Assembly: GCA_003255025.1 (NCBI GenBank) | Contig: QANY01005060.1 | Coordinates: forward strand, 1,054,001-1,118,000 | Origin: Datisca glomerata | Taxonomy: Eukaryota; Streptophyta; Magnoliopsida; Cucurbitales; Datiscaceae | DNA: 64,000 nt | Direction of reading: 5' to 3' | Shown: one piece after another, positions 12,152-23,070 of the stretch | How the letters are laid out: the number at the start of each line of letters is the position of its first letter | How positions within the stretch are numbered: position 1 is the first letter of the stretch | Notes under the pieces: generated by a model | What the model saw: the letters and a program-made list of their open reading frames with translations, nothing else | Told to the model about the DNA's origin: nothing | The model's database searches: none | Program-made: the position numbers and the translations under genes

Positions 12152-12579
12152 AACTGTGTTCTGCTCCTGTTGTAGATTTGTACATACATATGTTTTGGTT
12201 GTTCTTCATTATCTTAAGAGATATGGGTATCAAATACAAGTTGTAAATCTTTCTTCCCAAATTGTGGAATTATTGTCAGTATTTTGTAAGATTGAGTTGG
12301 TTTTGTATATGGTTAAATTGTAAAAAATCTCCTGTTTTTGGCCGTTTTGCATTCACATTCTTCCAAATTTAATTTTGCAACTTCTGACAATTGTCCGGAT
12401 TGAGCTAGATTGTCTCTTGTTGCCCTGAACATGAGGCAACCCTCATCTCACAAATTCTCAACTCATTTTGGATCCTTCCAATTCATTGTCAGGCTGGGAG
12501 TCTCGTGTAAGTCACCTCACTGTTTGGGTTTGGCACAAGAAATTAATTAGAAGTCAGGGGTCCCCACGCATAATTAACA
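12152..12579 (+). other. Probable 3' UTR and downstream flank of the coiled-coil gene
   Basis: Sequence after the stop is T-rich with several plant-like far-upstream TTGT/TTTGT elements, but no canonical AATAAA. The polyadenylation site is probably within the first 200 bp. No further gene is seen. Confidence 0.45.
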
Positions 12580-12591
12580 CCCCCCCCCCCC
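12580..12591. repeat. Homopolymer C run
   Basis: Twelve consecutive C residues. Its exact length is unreliable in most sequencing chemistries. Confidence 0.9.
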
Positions 12592-13117
12592 GAATTGTGC
12601 CCAAGGGCCAAGGGGACAACTAGCAAAAGCTAACACATGATATTGATTGTCACTTCTGTTCTGTAATGCACAATTTTTTTTATCAATTTCATGTCACGTA
12701 CGTATTCCAACCTTATATTATATCACATGGGTTAAATGTAATATTAAATTTAGTCTTTATATAAGTCTAATTTTTTCCATCAAGTCCTTACATTAGTCTT
12801 AATGCATGATAAGACTACCTAAAGGTGCAAAGTGGGTCACCGAGGAGAAGCTTTCTGATAAGCATCAGATTGCTTGTCTTTATCATTTGTCGATCCGAAT
12901 AGGTCTAAATACCAACATTTAAGTCCTAAATCCACCGTGCTGTAGATAAGGTCTGATTTTGGTGGTAGGGGAAGTTTATTATTTCTCAACAAAAACGACG
13001 CACCACATACAAGCAAAAGGAAAACACAAATATCTTTAATAGAAGCCTAATCATATTCTCAAACAAGATATCCTTTGGAAAATGATTATTACTAATTAAT
13101 TAACATTACTTGTTATG
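12592..13117. other. AT-rich spacer, no gene seen
   Basis: No coding frame, RNA gene or clear repeat boundary found. Confidence 0.6.
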
Positions 13118-13165
13118 ACAAGATGAGTTGATACAATTGGTTAGACTTCCAAATCATAGTTAGTT
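13118..13165 (+). mobile_element. tRNA-type SINE, 5' half only
   Basis: 'gatgagttgatacaattggt' followed by 'tagacttcc' matches the head (A-box region) of the SINE copies at 46918-47040 and 48424-48540 read on their minus strand. The similarity stops abruptly after about 45 bp, so this copy is 3'-truncated. Confidence 0.5.
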
Positions 13166-13416
13166 AATTCGGTAACAGTAAACACACGAAGTATTATTCG
13201 ACAAGTATAATATGTGTATTAAACGGTCAAACATTTGATAAAACTTCGGTCAATAACACACAATTCGTAATAATTCAGATACGTTTATTAAACGTGTATA
13301 ATACTTTTCCATTAAAAAATCGGTATAGAAAATACGGATTACAAGCATATAATACCTAGACAAATATATAACATTTTTAAGATAAAAGACAAAAGAATAA
13401 TTCATTACAGTGAAAA

Positions 13417-13745
13417 TCATTAATAATTTCTCTAAATAGATAATAAATAATTGAATAATTGATTATCTAAAATATAAAAACACGTAGAGTTGATAAATAT
13501 ATTTTTACTGTATAAATAAATATTGATATATTATTTAATTTATAATAATATTATATTCATATTAAAAAAATAATCATTCATTATGAAGAGAAATCATTAA
13601 TAATTTCATTAATTAAATAATAAATCATTGAATAATTGATTACGTGGGATATGAAAATAGATATAGTTAATAATACATTTTATAGTCAATTAATATATAT
13701 ATTATTTAATATATAATAATATTATATTCATAATTCTAAAATAAC
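13417..13745. repeat. AT-rich tandem duplication, two copies of about 165-175 bp
   Basis: Copy 1 (about 13417-13580) and copy 2 (about 13588-13745) share in order 'aatcattaataatttc', 'attgaataattgatta', 'atattatttaat', 'tataataatattatattcat' and an 'aatcatt' end. Divergence suggests an old duplication. No coding content. Confidence 0.75.
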
Positions 13746-14159
13746 AAAAAAAATCATTATGATTGACTTTGATTTTTTTATTTATTATTATATCTAATAA
13801 AAAAATTTCATGAAGAATAATCATTTATAAACTAAAATATTTATTAAAAGGAAAAAGTAAAATAATAGTAAAAGAAAATATATGCATGATAAAGGAAAAA
13901 GGAAAATGAATAAAAAAGGGAAAAAAAACAAAACAAAAGAGATGTAGAAACTCAGTATCCTTGCAAAGTTTATCTATATACATTACCGAATTTTTATGCC
14001 ATTTTATACTGCTCTCGTATCATACGTGTATTATTTGGGAGGGGGAAATTATGTGAATTTTTCCGTAATTTTGAAAAAATTGTGAGAGCAAAGTATCAAA
14101 TTCTATAAATGAAAATTACATATATAATACACGAATAAACTAACAATGCTCCAAACCTA
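13746..14159. other. Very AT-rich spacer
   Basis: Strongly A/T-biased, with A-rich runs (13850-13945). No gene seen. Confidence 0.6.
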
Positions 14160-14231
14160 TACCCTAGTTGGCATGAGTTCAAGTCATGCTTCTTCCTATT
14201 CTTCTTATAATTTCTAACTTTGACAAAAAAA
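14160..14231 (+). mobile_element. tRNA-type SINE, 3' half with tail
   Basis: 'gagttcaagtcatgcttctt' is a B-box-like start. The rest aligns with the 3' body of the SINE copies at 46.9 and 48.4 kb and ends with the same 'ctttgacaaaaaaaa' tail. The 5' half with the A-box is missing. Confidence 0.55.
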
Positions 14232-15088
14232 AGCTGAAGTGTTGTTCACCCTCAAACTTTTCCATTGGCCGTTACCTTCGAATTATCTACCCTCAAATAT
14301 ATTAAGCAGCCACGCGTCCGCACAACCATTCATGTTTGAACAATTGATAAAGAAAGTAGCCAGTAAATTTGAGCCAGGTACCAACTACAAACATATGTGG
14401 TTATACATGCGAACATGAAGTAGTGGGAGGTTACAGATAAGGACACAAAGTGAAAAAAGTGGTTTGGAGCAGTTATATATATGAAACAATGAGTAGTTAT
14501 AATTCAAAGCAGTTACTCACCAAAATTTATATCCAGCATATGATGATTAAAATAATCCAAGCATAAGCAACCTAAAACTCAATATTGCAACACTACAAAT
14601 TATATCTTAGATTTAGGGTAACTTAGGTGCGATTACTGTATGAAGAGTAAGGTAATTGTTGGATTAGTATATATTTAATCTTCTAACATGATGTTTCTAT
14701 TTTATTTAAGGCTCTTTGGATCCTATTTCTATTTAAACTATTTATGCATTTAAAGTACATTGGAGCCTACTTGTAAGTTTTTCAAGTTGAATATTTAAAT
14801 ATAAAACTGCCTTTGTCTTTCACACTTATTTTCTGCCATTCTCTCTCATAAGTGATAAGTCTTTTTATTGAGTCATTTGAACCTTAAAATCTTGTCTTTG
14901 GGTAAGAAGACTTTCACTGACACGCTAAACAACCTCTCACTCTTTTAACTCTCTCTCTCTCTCTGAGAACAATTCTTATTTTTGTAATTTTAGATTTTAA
15001 TGTTATATAATAAATTTGAGATTTTATGACTCTGCCACAATTGAAACAACGATAAAGAGCTCATTTTTTTCATGAAAAGTTTTGATTC
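14232..15088. other. Spacer, no gene seen
   Basis: AT-rich DNA with a short CT microsatellite near 14950-14965. No coding frame or RNA gene recognised. Confidence 0.55.
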
Positions 15089-15093
15089 ATGAT
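15089..15093. other. Target-site duplication, left (ATGAT)
   Basis: ATGAT directly precedes the TG-starting terminal repeat at 15094, and the same five bases follow the CA-ending repeat at 16338-16342. This is the 5-bp duplication expected for LTR-element integration. Confidence 0.9.
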
Positions 15094-15423
15094 TGTAGAA
15101 ATGATAAACCTGTTGGTTCTGATCTTTAAAAGGAAAATGATGAGCTGTAGAAATGATGAACCTTTCTGGTTCTGATCTTTTATTGAAGGAAAAATTATAT
15201 TTGTTTACAATGAGGAAGGATATATATATACAAATGATTCTAACGGTTGCCTATGATCTCCTATGATTTCCAACAGATGCCTACTTGAAGCCTGAAATCA
15301 TTTTTAACCAGAAATGGTTAGACACTCACTGTGTTTAGTGAAAGTCTCTATTTTGTTTCCCTCTTTTGCCTATGATGAAGATTTTCTTCTGAGGCTGCAG
15401 CTTTTACTTCTCTTTCTTCAACA
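15094..15423 (-). repeat. 3' LTR of the deleted Copia element
   Basis: 330 bp, bounded TG/CA. It contains an internal ~50-bp-spaced duplication of 'gtagaaatgatgaacc' plus 'ggttctgatctt' near its plus-strand left end. The other LTR has the same internal duplication, so it predates integration. Confidence 0.93.
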
Positions 15424-15995
15424 CTCCCCCTCAAGTTGGGTTCGTATAGGTTGATCGAGCCTAACTTGTCAAGTATTCTTTGGAGGTTATTTTTGTCAAG
15501 GGCTTTGGTGAAGATGTCGGCCAGCTGGTCTTCACTACGTACAAAGGGAATGGTGATTTCTCCATACTGTACTTTCTCTCTTATGAAATGACAGTCCACT
15601 TCAATGTGTTTGGTTCTCTCGTGAAAAACGGGGTTCATTGCAATATGGCGTGCTGCTTGGTTGTCAAAGTGCATCTCTATCGGTTTTCTTATCTCGACCT
15701 TCATGTCTTAAAGGAGATGTCTAATCCATGTGAGTTCGCTAGCAGTGGAGGTCATGGCTCTGTATTCTGCCTCTGCACTTGACCTTGCTACAACAGTTTG
15801 CTTCTTGCTCTTCCAGGTTACTAAATTTCCACCTACAAAGACACAGAAGTCGGTTGTAGATTTTCTATCATAACTACCTGCCCAGTCAGCGTCAGTGTAT
15901 CCAACAACAGAGTTTGCCCCGGTTCTCTTCATCCATATCCCTTGGCCAGTTGTTCCTTTAAGGTATCTGCCATATGTGTTGGTTCTCAGAATCAC
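15424..15995 (-). pseudogene. Copia Pol remnant: RNase H domain and C-terminus
   Basis: Minus-strand coding starts just after the PBS. It reads through the RNase H catalytic blocks GYTDADWAGSYDRKSTT, SRSSAEAEYRAM (here with ARSS) and MHFDNQAARHIAMNP, then HIEVDCHFIREKV and EDQLADIFTKAL. One in-frame stop (TAA, 15708-15710) replaces what is normally a Glu codon in the HLL-EDM stretch; otherwise the frame is open into the 3' LTR (to 15348). Nothing upstream of the domain survives. The deletion joins the leader right after the PBS to the pre-RNase H segment (YLKGT). Confidence 0.93.
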
Positions 15996-16008
15996 TGCTC
16001 TGATACCA

Positions 16009-16337
16009 TGTAGAAATGATGAACCTATTGGTTCTGATCTTTAAAAGGAAAATGATGAGCTATAGAAATGATGAACCTTTCTGGTTCTGATCTTTTATTG
16101 AAAGAAAAATTATATTTGTTTACAATGAGAAGGATATATATATACAAATGATTCTAACGGTTGCCTATGATCTCCTATGATTTCCAACGGATGTCTACTT
16201 GAAACCTGAAATCGTTTTTAACCAGAAATGGTTAGACACCTACTGTGTTTGGTGAAAGTCTCTGTTCTGCTTCCCTTTTTTGCCTATGATGAAGATTTTC
16301 TTCTGAGGCTGCAGCTTTTACTTCTCTTTCTTCAACA
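16009..16337 (-). repeat. 5' LTR of the deleted Copia element
   Basis: 329 bp, TG/CA bounded. It is the partner of 15094-15423 in the same orientation and is flanked on the right by the second ATGAT target copy. Confidence 0.93.
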
Positions 16338-16342
16338 ATGAT

Positions 16343-17040
16343 TTATTCATTGATTTGGAATTTCCTGTTTTGTTCTTTTAATGTGATTCGCCACTTCTTC
16401 CAAAACACACACTTATTCTATAAGTTTTATAGGTATTTGTCACAAAATATTGCAAGAAGCACTTATTTAGGATTTTCTTTTAACTTATTCATGATTTTCA
16501 GTGAGTTTCTTCTTGACCTTAATTTTAAAAGATTTCCAATGACGGAGGTTCATTTTTACTCTAATTTTCTGCAGCAAATAGAATTCCTTTTTTCCTGCAA
16601 ATTCTCTCTTGAAAAGTAATTCAGAGTCAATATATAAATACTACATAAGATAATGCAACTATTTAAAGTAAGTTGAGACCGTATATAACGAGTTACCAAA
16701 TGGAATACAATTCTTGTGAAGAATGGCGTAATCAACGGTGTAGAAATATTACGAATGGGAACAACATATAAATGTTTTATGATAGACTTTCAGTATTTTA
16801 GTAGTAAATTGTAAACAATATACAAATATTTACATAATCTTATAGGATAAACAATAAATCCAATTGTAGCCAGGAAAACGAAAAATTGATAAAAAAAATT
16901 GTGATTTACACCAAAAAAAAAGGAAATAAACTTGTGTCTTTGGCGATGGCAACCGAAATTAAAAAGGATAAAATAGAAAGAAACGTTTTCGAAAATATAG
17001 TTGAAAAACAATAGTCCAAATCTCCATGTTAAGAGTTATT
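16343..17040. other. AT-rich spacer, no gene seen
   Basis: Two open frames (16338-16619 plus, 16790-17011 minus) give Phe/Asn/Tyr-rich products without motifs. I read them as chance. Confidence 0.55.
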
Positions 17041-19110
17041 TTAGCCAAAAACTACCACACTACAAGTATGGGGTCCTCATAATCGGGGGGATCTGTCGGA
17101 GTGACATTATACGAGTTCTTTCTTCTTTATGTTGAGCATACTCTTCCTCCTGACTAGAACTTCTCACGGCCTCAACGTCTGCGAAACACAGACAAAGAAC
17201 CCTAAAGGTGAGAAACTCGGGGTGGTTGACAAGCCTTAAGGCCTCTGATGCCTAAGTCAGTCCTTTGTCGATATTTGACATAGTTTTTGTAAGAGAGAGA
17301 TGACATACCTCGCTTGCCGATTAGGGGAAGTATTTATACCTGAGTCCTCGGGTGTGGGAGGAAGCGTGTCGAAGAAGCCTCTTGGAGGCGTGATGGAGAA
17401 GTTTCGTAAGACATGACACCTACCTGGATTGTCCTTGATTGGATAGGGAAGTTAATGGTTTATGTGTTTCTGAGATGATATTTTGGAGACTGATTAATGT
17501 TCTGTCATGATGATTGGACCTGTTGGGCGCTACTTTCGGCGGGCGATGATGATTTTACGCTCTGGTGTAATAGGGCTCTCCTTTTGGACTCTTAACTATT
17601 TCTTCATGTGTTCGGGTTTGGGAGTCCCGAGCTCTATAGGGACCAAGTTCGATCCTATTCCTTTCTTAAGGTTGGGAGTTCTCCAATTTGGGGTGACATG
17701 TGTTGTGGTTCATTGGTGGTTATAAAACACCCATAAAAGTTGCCACAATAAAAGACTTGGGTGGCCTTTGAAACCAGGGTCTGAAGACTTCAGCATCCAA
17801 ACTCCGTGTCCGAGCTCCCTAGGTGTGATAGACTTCATCTGCCTTGAGCAGTCACTTTTGTGCCTTGAGTTTTATTCATCAAAGAAGTTGTTCTGAATGA
17901 CGTTAATTATTCGACCGCTTGCGCTCGAGCTGTTTCACATTTTTCCATGCTTCGAGGTTGCTAGCCCCTTGGGAGTGGGAACATTAATGGCCCGTGGGTG
18001 CATGTAAGGGAGGGTGAAGGTCACAGTTCCATGGATCTTGATCCCTTGATGCGTCGCGTCGTATCATTCTATCATTTTGGTCTTCCAAAATCTTCTCATT
18101 GGTCCACAAAATGGCCAATCATTCACTATAGCGACACCCTAAATGGTTGCCATTATGGCCCATTTTTAATGCCCATCAAATGAGCGGTTTCCCCCTTTAA
18201 GGATTATGAATGGGCGATCTTCCTTTTCTCTTCCCTCATCCTTGCCTTCTCAACAGAGTTGAAATCCCCGTTCATCTTCGTCCTTCCTAGCCCTTTAGGA
18301 AGAACAATAATCTTCCCCCTTCCGGAGGCTTCCTCCATTTTAGAGGTTCTTCTTTTGGATCCCCCTTTTTCATTGTTATCGCTTCCCTTTCCATCACCTC
18401 TTGAATGACGTGCCTCGAATTCATTGATGTTTCATTTGAGGTAATTTTTTTTACTGTCAATAAGCCAGTTCGATGAATTCTCTACTTGTATTGGCTACCT
18501 GCCCCTGACCGTAGAGACTTTTCCCTTAACAAGGGCCTGTAATCCGACTGGTAATCTTACCCTTCACTTTATAATGAAGCACCTTGACCAGCCAACACCT
18601 ATCTCCCTCATCACGTGCCACCATCCCTTTCGATCTTTCATCAACTTACTCAACTGACTATTGGAGTGGGTTGATGCATCGATGGTAGATCAAACACAAT
18701 CCTCGCAATCGTGTCCTCCGAGAACGTTCCAAACCAAAATGTGGAGTTTCCTCCTTTCTCCTTAAGTTAGAGAGATTGAGTCTCCAAGATCAGGGCAGCC
18801 TGAGTCCTCGAGATCTCGGACGAGTTCAAGAAAATTGTGGAAATCCTACCCCAGAAGGGGGGATTGTTTTCATTCTTTCTGAATAGGGGCTTTTGAGTTA
18901 CCCTAAGGGGGCGTCCCCTTAACTGAAGAGATTTTTGTATCTTTATTTGTACCTGTGGACCTTAATGAAAATAAACTTTACTTCTGGCTCTTTTATTCAT
19001 TTATGTTTCTGCCTATTTTCTATCGCGAGCATGCCTTGAGTATATGTTGATTTTTGGTAGTTGATCTTTCATCTGGTCTGGATGAGATTAAATATTAAGT
19101 GGAGATGTTG
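17041..19110 (-). mobile_element. Probable LARD-like/Gypsy LTR remnant (no coding domains seen)
   Basis: Composition shifts to more GC than either flank. Read on the minus strand, it shows a TATA-type core promoter (TATAAATA at 17331-17338) followed by a 'gaggtatgtcatctctctct' leader and a 'ctgacttaggcatcagagg' block. This layout is typical of R-U5 in large plant Gypsy-type LTRs. No Gag or Pol motif could be read, and paired LTR ends, PBS and PPT were not found. The call rests on layout and composition only; another repeat class is possible. Confidence 0.35.
17331..17338 (-). promoter_or_regulatory. TATA box of the putative minus-strand LTR
   Basis: TATAAATA on the minus strand within 'ggtataaatacttccc', in the usual promoter context of plant LTRs. 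Confidence 0.4.
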
Positions 19111-19220
19111 CCCACTGTATTGAGTAATTTAAAATTAAATATTAATTTTTAATTATCCCTAAATATCTTATAGGTCATTATCTAGAATAAGATACATATT
19201 TTATTCGAATGGCCTTAGTG
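19111..19220 (+). repeat. Internal fragment of the 27.1-29.3 kb Copia LTR
   Basis: About 110 bp match positions 28645-28755 of the intact-length Copia LTR downstream. Both have 'cactgtattg', 'taattatccctaaatatctt' and an end 'atggcct(t)ag'. The fragment abuts Gypsy reverse transcriptase coding directly at 19221. It is probably the left remnant of the same Copia element whose pol lies at 24132-27066, with the Gypsy inserted in between and later deletion. Confidence 0.75.
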
Positions 19221-21603
19221 ATCGTCTTCATTGATGATATTCTGGTGTACTCTAGATCAGAGACTGAGCATATGGATCACCTCAACATTATTTTGCAAGC
19301 ATTAAGGAAGCACCAATTATATGCTAAATTCTAGAAGTGTGAGTTTTGGCTTCAGCAAGTATCATTCATTGGTCATGTGGTATCTCGAGATGGAATCTCA
19401 ATTGATCCGTCTAAGATCGAAGCAGTGGTTAACTGGCCTCCACCGAAAAATGTTGGGGAAGTTCGTAGTTTTCTGGGTTTAGCAGCATATTATAGGAGGT
19501 TCGTTGAGGGTTTTGCAATGATTGTTGTTCCACTTAGATAGTTGACCAGGAAGAGTGCCACCTTTACTTGGACGATTGAGTGTGAGAAATGTTTTCAGAG
19601 ACTTAAACAAACATTAGTGAAAGCACCCGTGTTGACCATTCCAGATGGTAAGAGTGACTTTGTGATTTACAGCAATGCTTCCAAGAGAGGATTGGGTTTT
19701 GTTTTGATGCAACAAGGAAAGGTCATAGCATATGCCTCTCATCAGCTCAAGCCTTATGAACAGAACTATCCTACACATGATTTGGAGTTGGCTGCAGTTG
19801 TATTTACCCTCAAGATCTGGAGACATTACTTGTATGGCTGTAAGTGTCAGATTTACATAGATGATAAGAGTCTTAAGTACTTTTTCACTCAGAAAGAACT
19901 TAACATGAGGCAACACCGTTGGTTGAAATTGGTAAAGGATTATGACTGCGAGATCATTCATCACCCAGGAAAGGCAAACGTAGTGGTTGATGCCTTAAGT
20001 CAAAAATCAGCCCATTCAGTACCTCTTATTACATCTCAAGAGCATCTCTTGGAGGATTTTGAACGTACCGAGATTCTAGTTTTGCTAAAAGATACTACAG
20101 CGTAGTTAGCTCAGCTCACAGTTCAACCGTCATTGCAACAATGTATTATCGATGCACAGAACTCAGATTCTGAGTTACTTTTGATTTGTAACAAAGTGAG
20201 TTCGTACAAAGGACAAGGTTTTGATGTTAGTGACGATTCAGCTTTTTCACTTTCATGTGAGGCTTTGTGTTCCGAAAACGCAATCATTAGGCGAGAATTA
20301 CTCACGGAGGTGGGAATTACTCACGGAGGCTCAGAGTTCACTATACACTGTGCACCCTGGCAGTACTAAGATGTATCATGATATGAAGTTACATTATTGG
20401 TGGAACGGTATGAAGCGTGACGTCGCTGAGTTTGTTAGTAAGTGTTTGGTGTGTCAACAGATCAAGGCACAGAAACAACGACCATCTGGGGTCTTGCAAC
20501 CTTTAAGTATTCCTGAATGGAAATGAGAGCATGTGGCAATGGATTTTGTTTTGGGGCTATCGAGGACAGTAAAATGTTTTAACTCCATTTGGGTTGTGAT
20601 AGACCATCTTACCAAGTTTGCACACTTTTTGCCTGGCCAGACTAAATTTTCAGTTGAGGATTGGGCTCGATTGTATATCTGAGAGATTGTTCGACTTCAT
20701 GGGGTTCCAGTGTCTATAGTATCAGATCAGGATCCGCGGTTCACATCAAATTTTTGGCAGAGTTTACAATGAGCTTTGGGTACTCAGTTGAATTTTAGTA
20801 CAGCTTTTCATATGCAATCTAATGGGTAATCTGAGCGAACGATTCAGACGTTGGAAGATATGCTTCAAGCTTATGTCTTGGATTTCTCTGGCAGTTGGGA
20901 CGCGCACTTGGCACTCATTCGAGTTTGCTTACAATAACAGTTACCAGGCGACGATTAGTATGGATCCGTTTGAGGCGCTTTATGGAAAAAATCTCGGTCG
21001 CCAGTTCACTGGAATGAGGTTGGCGAACGAAAGCTTTTGGGCCCTGACTTGGTTCAATCTACAAATGAAGCTATTCAAAAAAACAGGAGAGTAGGCAAAA
21101 GAGTTACGCAGATGTCAGGAGGAAGGATATCAAATTTGAAGTGGGTGATCATGTGTTTCTCAAGGTTGCTCCAATGAAGGGAGTTATGCGTTTTGGTCGT
21201 AAGGGGAAGCTGAGCCCCAGGTTTATTGTCCCTTTCAAGATTTTGGAACGTATCGGTCCTTTAGCCTACCGGCTCACGTTACCACCAGCTCTTTCAGGTG
21301 TTCATAATGTGTTTCACGTCTCGATGCTTCATAAGTACGTGCCTGATCCAACGCATGTCATCAATTTTCAACCTCTACAAGTTTGGAATGATCTTACTTA
21401 TGAGGAGAAGCTAGTCAGAATTCTAGAGCGCATGAATCAGACTCTTCGTAACATATTGGTTCAGTTAGTCAAGGTTCTCTTGAGAAATCATCGAGTCCAG
21501 GAAGCAACATGAGAACAAGAAGCGGAGATACATGTCAAGTATCCAGAGTTATTTCAATAAAGTAAATTCATTTCAAGGATGAAAGTTCTTAAGGAGGGGA
21601 GAA
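19221..21603 (+). pseudogene. Gypsy chromovirus pol pseudogene (RT C-terminus, RNase H, integrase, chromodomain)
   Basis: The sequence starts exactly at the reverse transcriptase catalytic box ([11 protein letters not shown]), so the RT N-terminus, protease and gag are missing. Next come RT thumb ([18 protein letters not shown]), RNase H (about 19620-20010; its first catalytic Asp reads Asn in VIYSNAS), and the HHCC integrase zinc finger (about 20350-20470). The integrase core follows (VAMDFVLGL, SIVSDQDPRF and a SERTIQ Glu region), then the C-terminal LSPRF/VFHVSMLHKYV block (about 21210-21350) and a terminal chromodomain (YEEKLVRILER, VKVLLRNH) to about 21560. Stops occur at 19332, 19539, about 20103 and many integrase sites. 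The chromodomain and long LTR fit a Tekay/Del-like chromovirus. Confidence 0.93.
20295..20332 (+). repeat. 19-bp tandem duplication that breaks the Gypsy frame
   Basis: 'gaattactcacggagg' occurs at 20295 and again at 20314, a period of 19. Before it the frame reads ...RRELLTE; after it the correct integrase continuation (AQSSLYTVHPG) is in the +1 frame. The duplication therefore explains the frameshift exactly. Confidence 0.88.
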
Positions 21604-22079
21604 TGTAATACCTCCAAGCATTATAAGGAGTAGATTTATAATTCTAACCCCCCCTCTCACGCCTTAACACACACTACACCCTAGAGTAACCCATCAACTA
21701 ATATTGTATATACTCTAAAACCCATCCATCTCTCCCTCTTTCTCTGGCAGTTTCACCCGCTTATAACTGTTGTTCTTCACCTCCTTCTCTCAAACATTTG
21801 ATAACAAACCTTCATCATTCTTTCTTCCTCTTTGTATCTATCCATTGTTGATTCTCTGGTAAGCCATCTTATTTCTTCCTCTTTCTTTATTATTTTTCTA
21901 GTTTCGCTATTGCTCAATTCAAATATCCATTTCTATGTTTATATATATTTATCCAAATCTGAACTTTTAGTCTTCAGATTCCAGCAATTTACATCCTATT
22001 ATATCTGTTTTGGCATCATCATCGCATCATCGCCTGCAAGCTTCAATTCGGTAATTTTCGCGTTCTCCTTTCTTTTTCT

Positions 22080-22672
22080 CTCTATTTTTATGTCTCCCTC
22101 TCTCGGTCTCTCTCTCTCCTTCGTCTCCCCCCTCGTGATGTTGCGTCTTTCTCTCTCATTCATTTCCCTCTTCCCATCTATCTCTCTGTCTCTGTCTCCC
22201 TCTCTCTCTCTTTCTCTCTCTCTCCCCTTCGTCTCCCTCCCCCTCTCTGTACTATCTCTCTCTCCCCTTCGTCTGCATCCCCTTCTCTGCTGTGTCTCTC
22301 TCCTTCGTCTCCCTTTTTCCCTCTGTTTCTCCCCCCTCTTTCTCTCTCCCCTTCATCTTCATCCCCCTCTATGTTTAGTCTCTATCTCTCCTTCGTCTCC
22401 ACCCCCTCTCTGTTGTGTGTCTCTCTCTCTCTCCTTCGTCTTCCCCCTCTCTGTTGCGTCTCTCTCTCTTTCTCCTTCATCTCCCTCTTCCTCTCTCTCT
22501 CTCCCCCATTCGTTTCCATCCCCCTCTTTGTTCTGTCTCTCTCTCTCTCTCTCTCCTTCGTCTCCAACTCCCTCTCTATTACGTCTCTCTCTCCTTCGTC
22601 TCCTTTTTCCCCTCTATTTCTCTCCCCCTCTCTCCCTCTTCTTCGTCTCCCTTTTCTGTTTCCCCTTCTCTT
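22080..22672. repeat. CT-rich low-complexity tract inside the Gypsy LTR
   Basis: Imperfect (CT)n, interspersed with 'ccttcgtctcc' units repeated about every 30-60 bp. It opens long Ser/Leu/Pro-rich frames on one strand and Arg/Glu-rich frames on the other. These are composition artefacts, not genes. Confidence 0.92.
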
Positions 22673-22689
22673 GAACCGGCTCACCTGAA

Positions 22690-22740
22690 CCGAACTAGTT
22701 CATTCAGACCAGGCCGAACTAGTTCAGTCAGACCAGATCG
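22690..22740. repeat. Two-copy ~25-bp tandem repeat in the Gypsy LTR
   Basis: 'ccgaactagttcattcagac' then 'ccgaactagttcagtcagac' stand in tandem. More diverged 'ggttcaacctgaccaga' relatives continue to about 22800. Confidence 0.75.
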
Positions 22741-22980
22741 GTTCAACCTGACCAGACTGAATTGGCCCAAAACAGCAGAACTGAATCAGTTCAGGCCATC
22801 TGAACCTTGTTGAACCCTTTTAAACCACTTGATAATTTACACCCGATATGGTTTCCACTTGTTCCCAACCTCGCTTAGTTAATTAAATAATTGTAGATAT
22901 TATATGAATTTGTTGTGATCTGGGATCCTTGGATTTCAAGTCATTAGTTGCTGAATTTAATTCGTAGCAAATCCAGGTAA

Positions 22981-23070
22981 GTGTAGAATATATAATGCGA
23001 ATTTTTTTTTATGTTATAAGTGTAGAATATATAATTTGGTTCATATGTTATAAGTGTAGAATATATAATG
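22981..23070. repeat. Three-copy short tandem repeat in the Gypsy LTR
   Basis: 'aagtgtagaatatataat' occurs three times within about 90 bp, separated by 'gttata' and T-rich spacers. Confidence 0.75.

Larger units (their letters stand above)
15094..16337 (-). mobile_element. Internally deleted Copia LTR element with TSD, PBS and PPT
   Basis: A 1,244-bp element on the minus strand with LTRs at 16009-16337 (5') and 15094-15423 (3'). The LTRs start TG and end CA and differ at only about 15 positions in 330 by eye. In element sense, TGGTATCAGAGC follows the 5' LTR directly (plus-strand 15997-16008), a primer-binding site matching initiator tRNA-Met. A purine tract (TTGAGGGGGAG, plus-strand 15424-15434) precedes the 3' LTR. 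The interior is only about 585 bp and encodes just the end of Pol, so gag, protease, integrase and reverse transcriptase are deleted. Such a copy depends on a related active element. Confidence 0.95.

Noticed and set aside
15480..15782. Open frame on the plus strand across the deleted Copia element
   Set aside because: It is the antisense shadow of the RNase H coding on the minus strand.
21832..22674. A 280-codon open frame in the plus strand
   Set aside because: It is translated CT-rich low-complexity DNA inside a Gypsy LTR (Ser/Leu/Pro/Phe only), with equally open frames in other phases and on the other strand.
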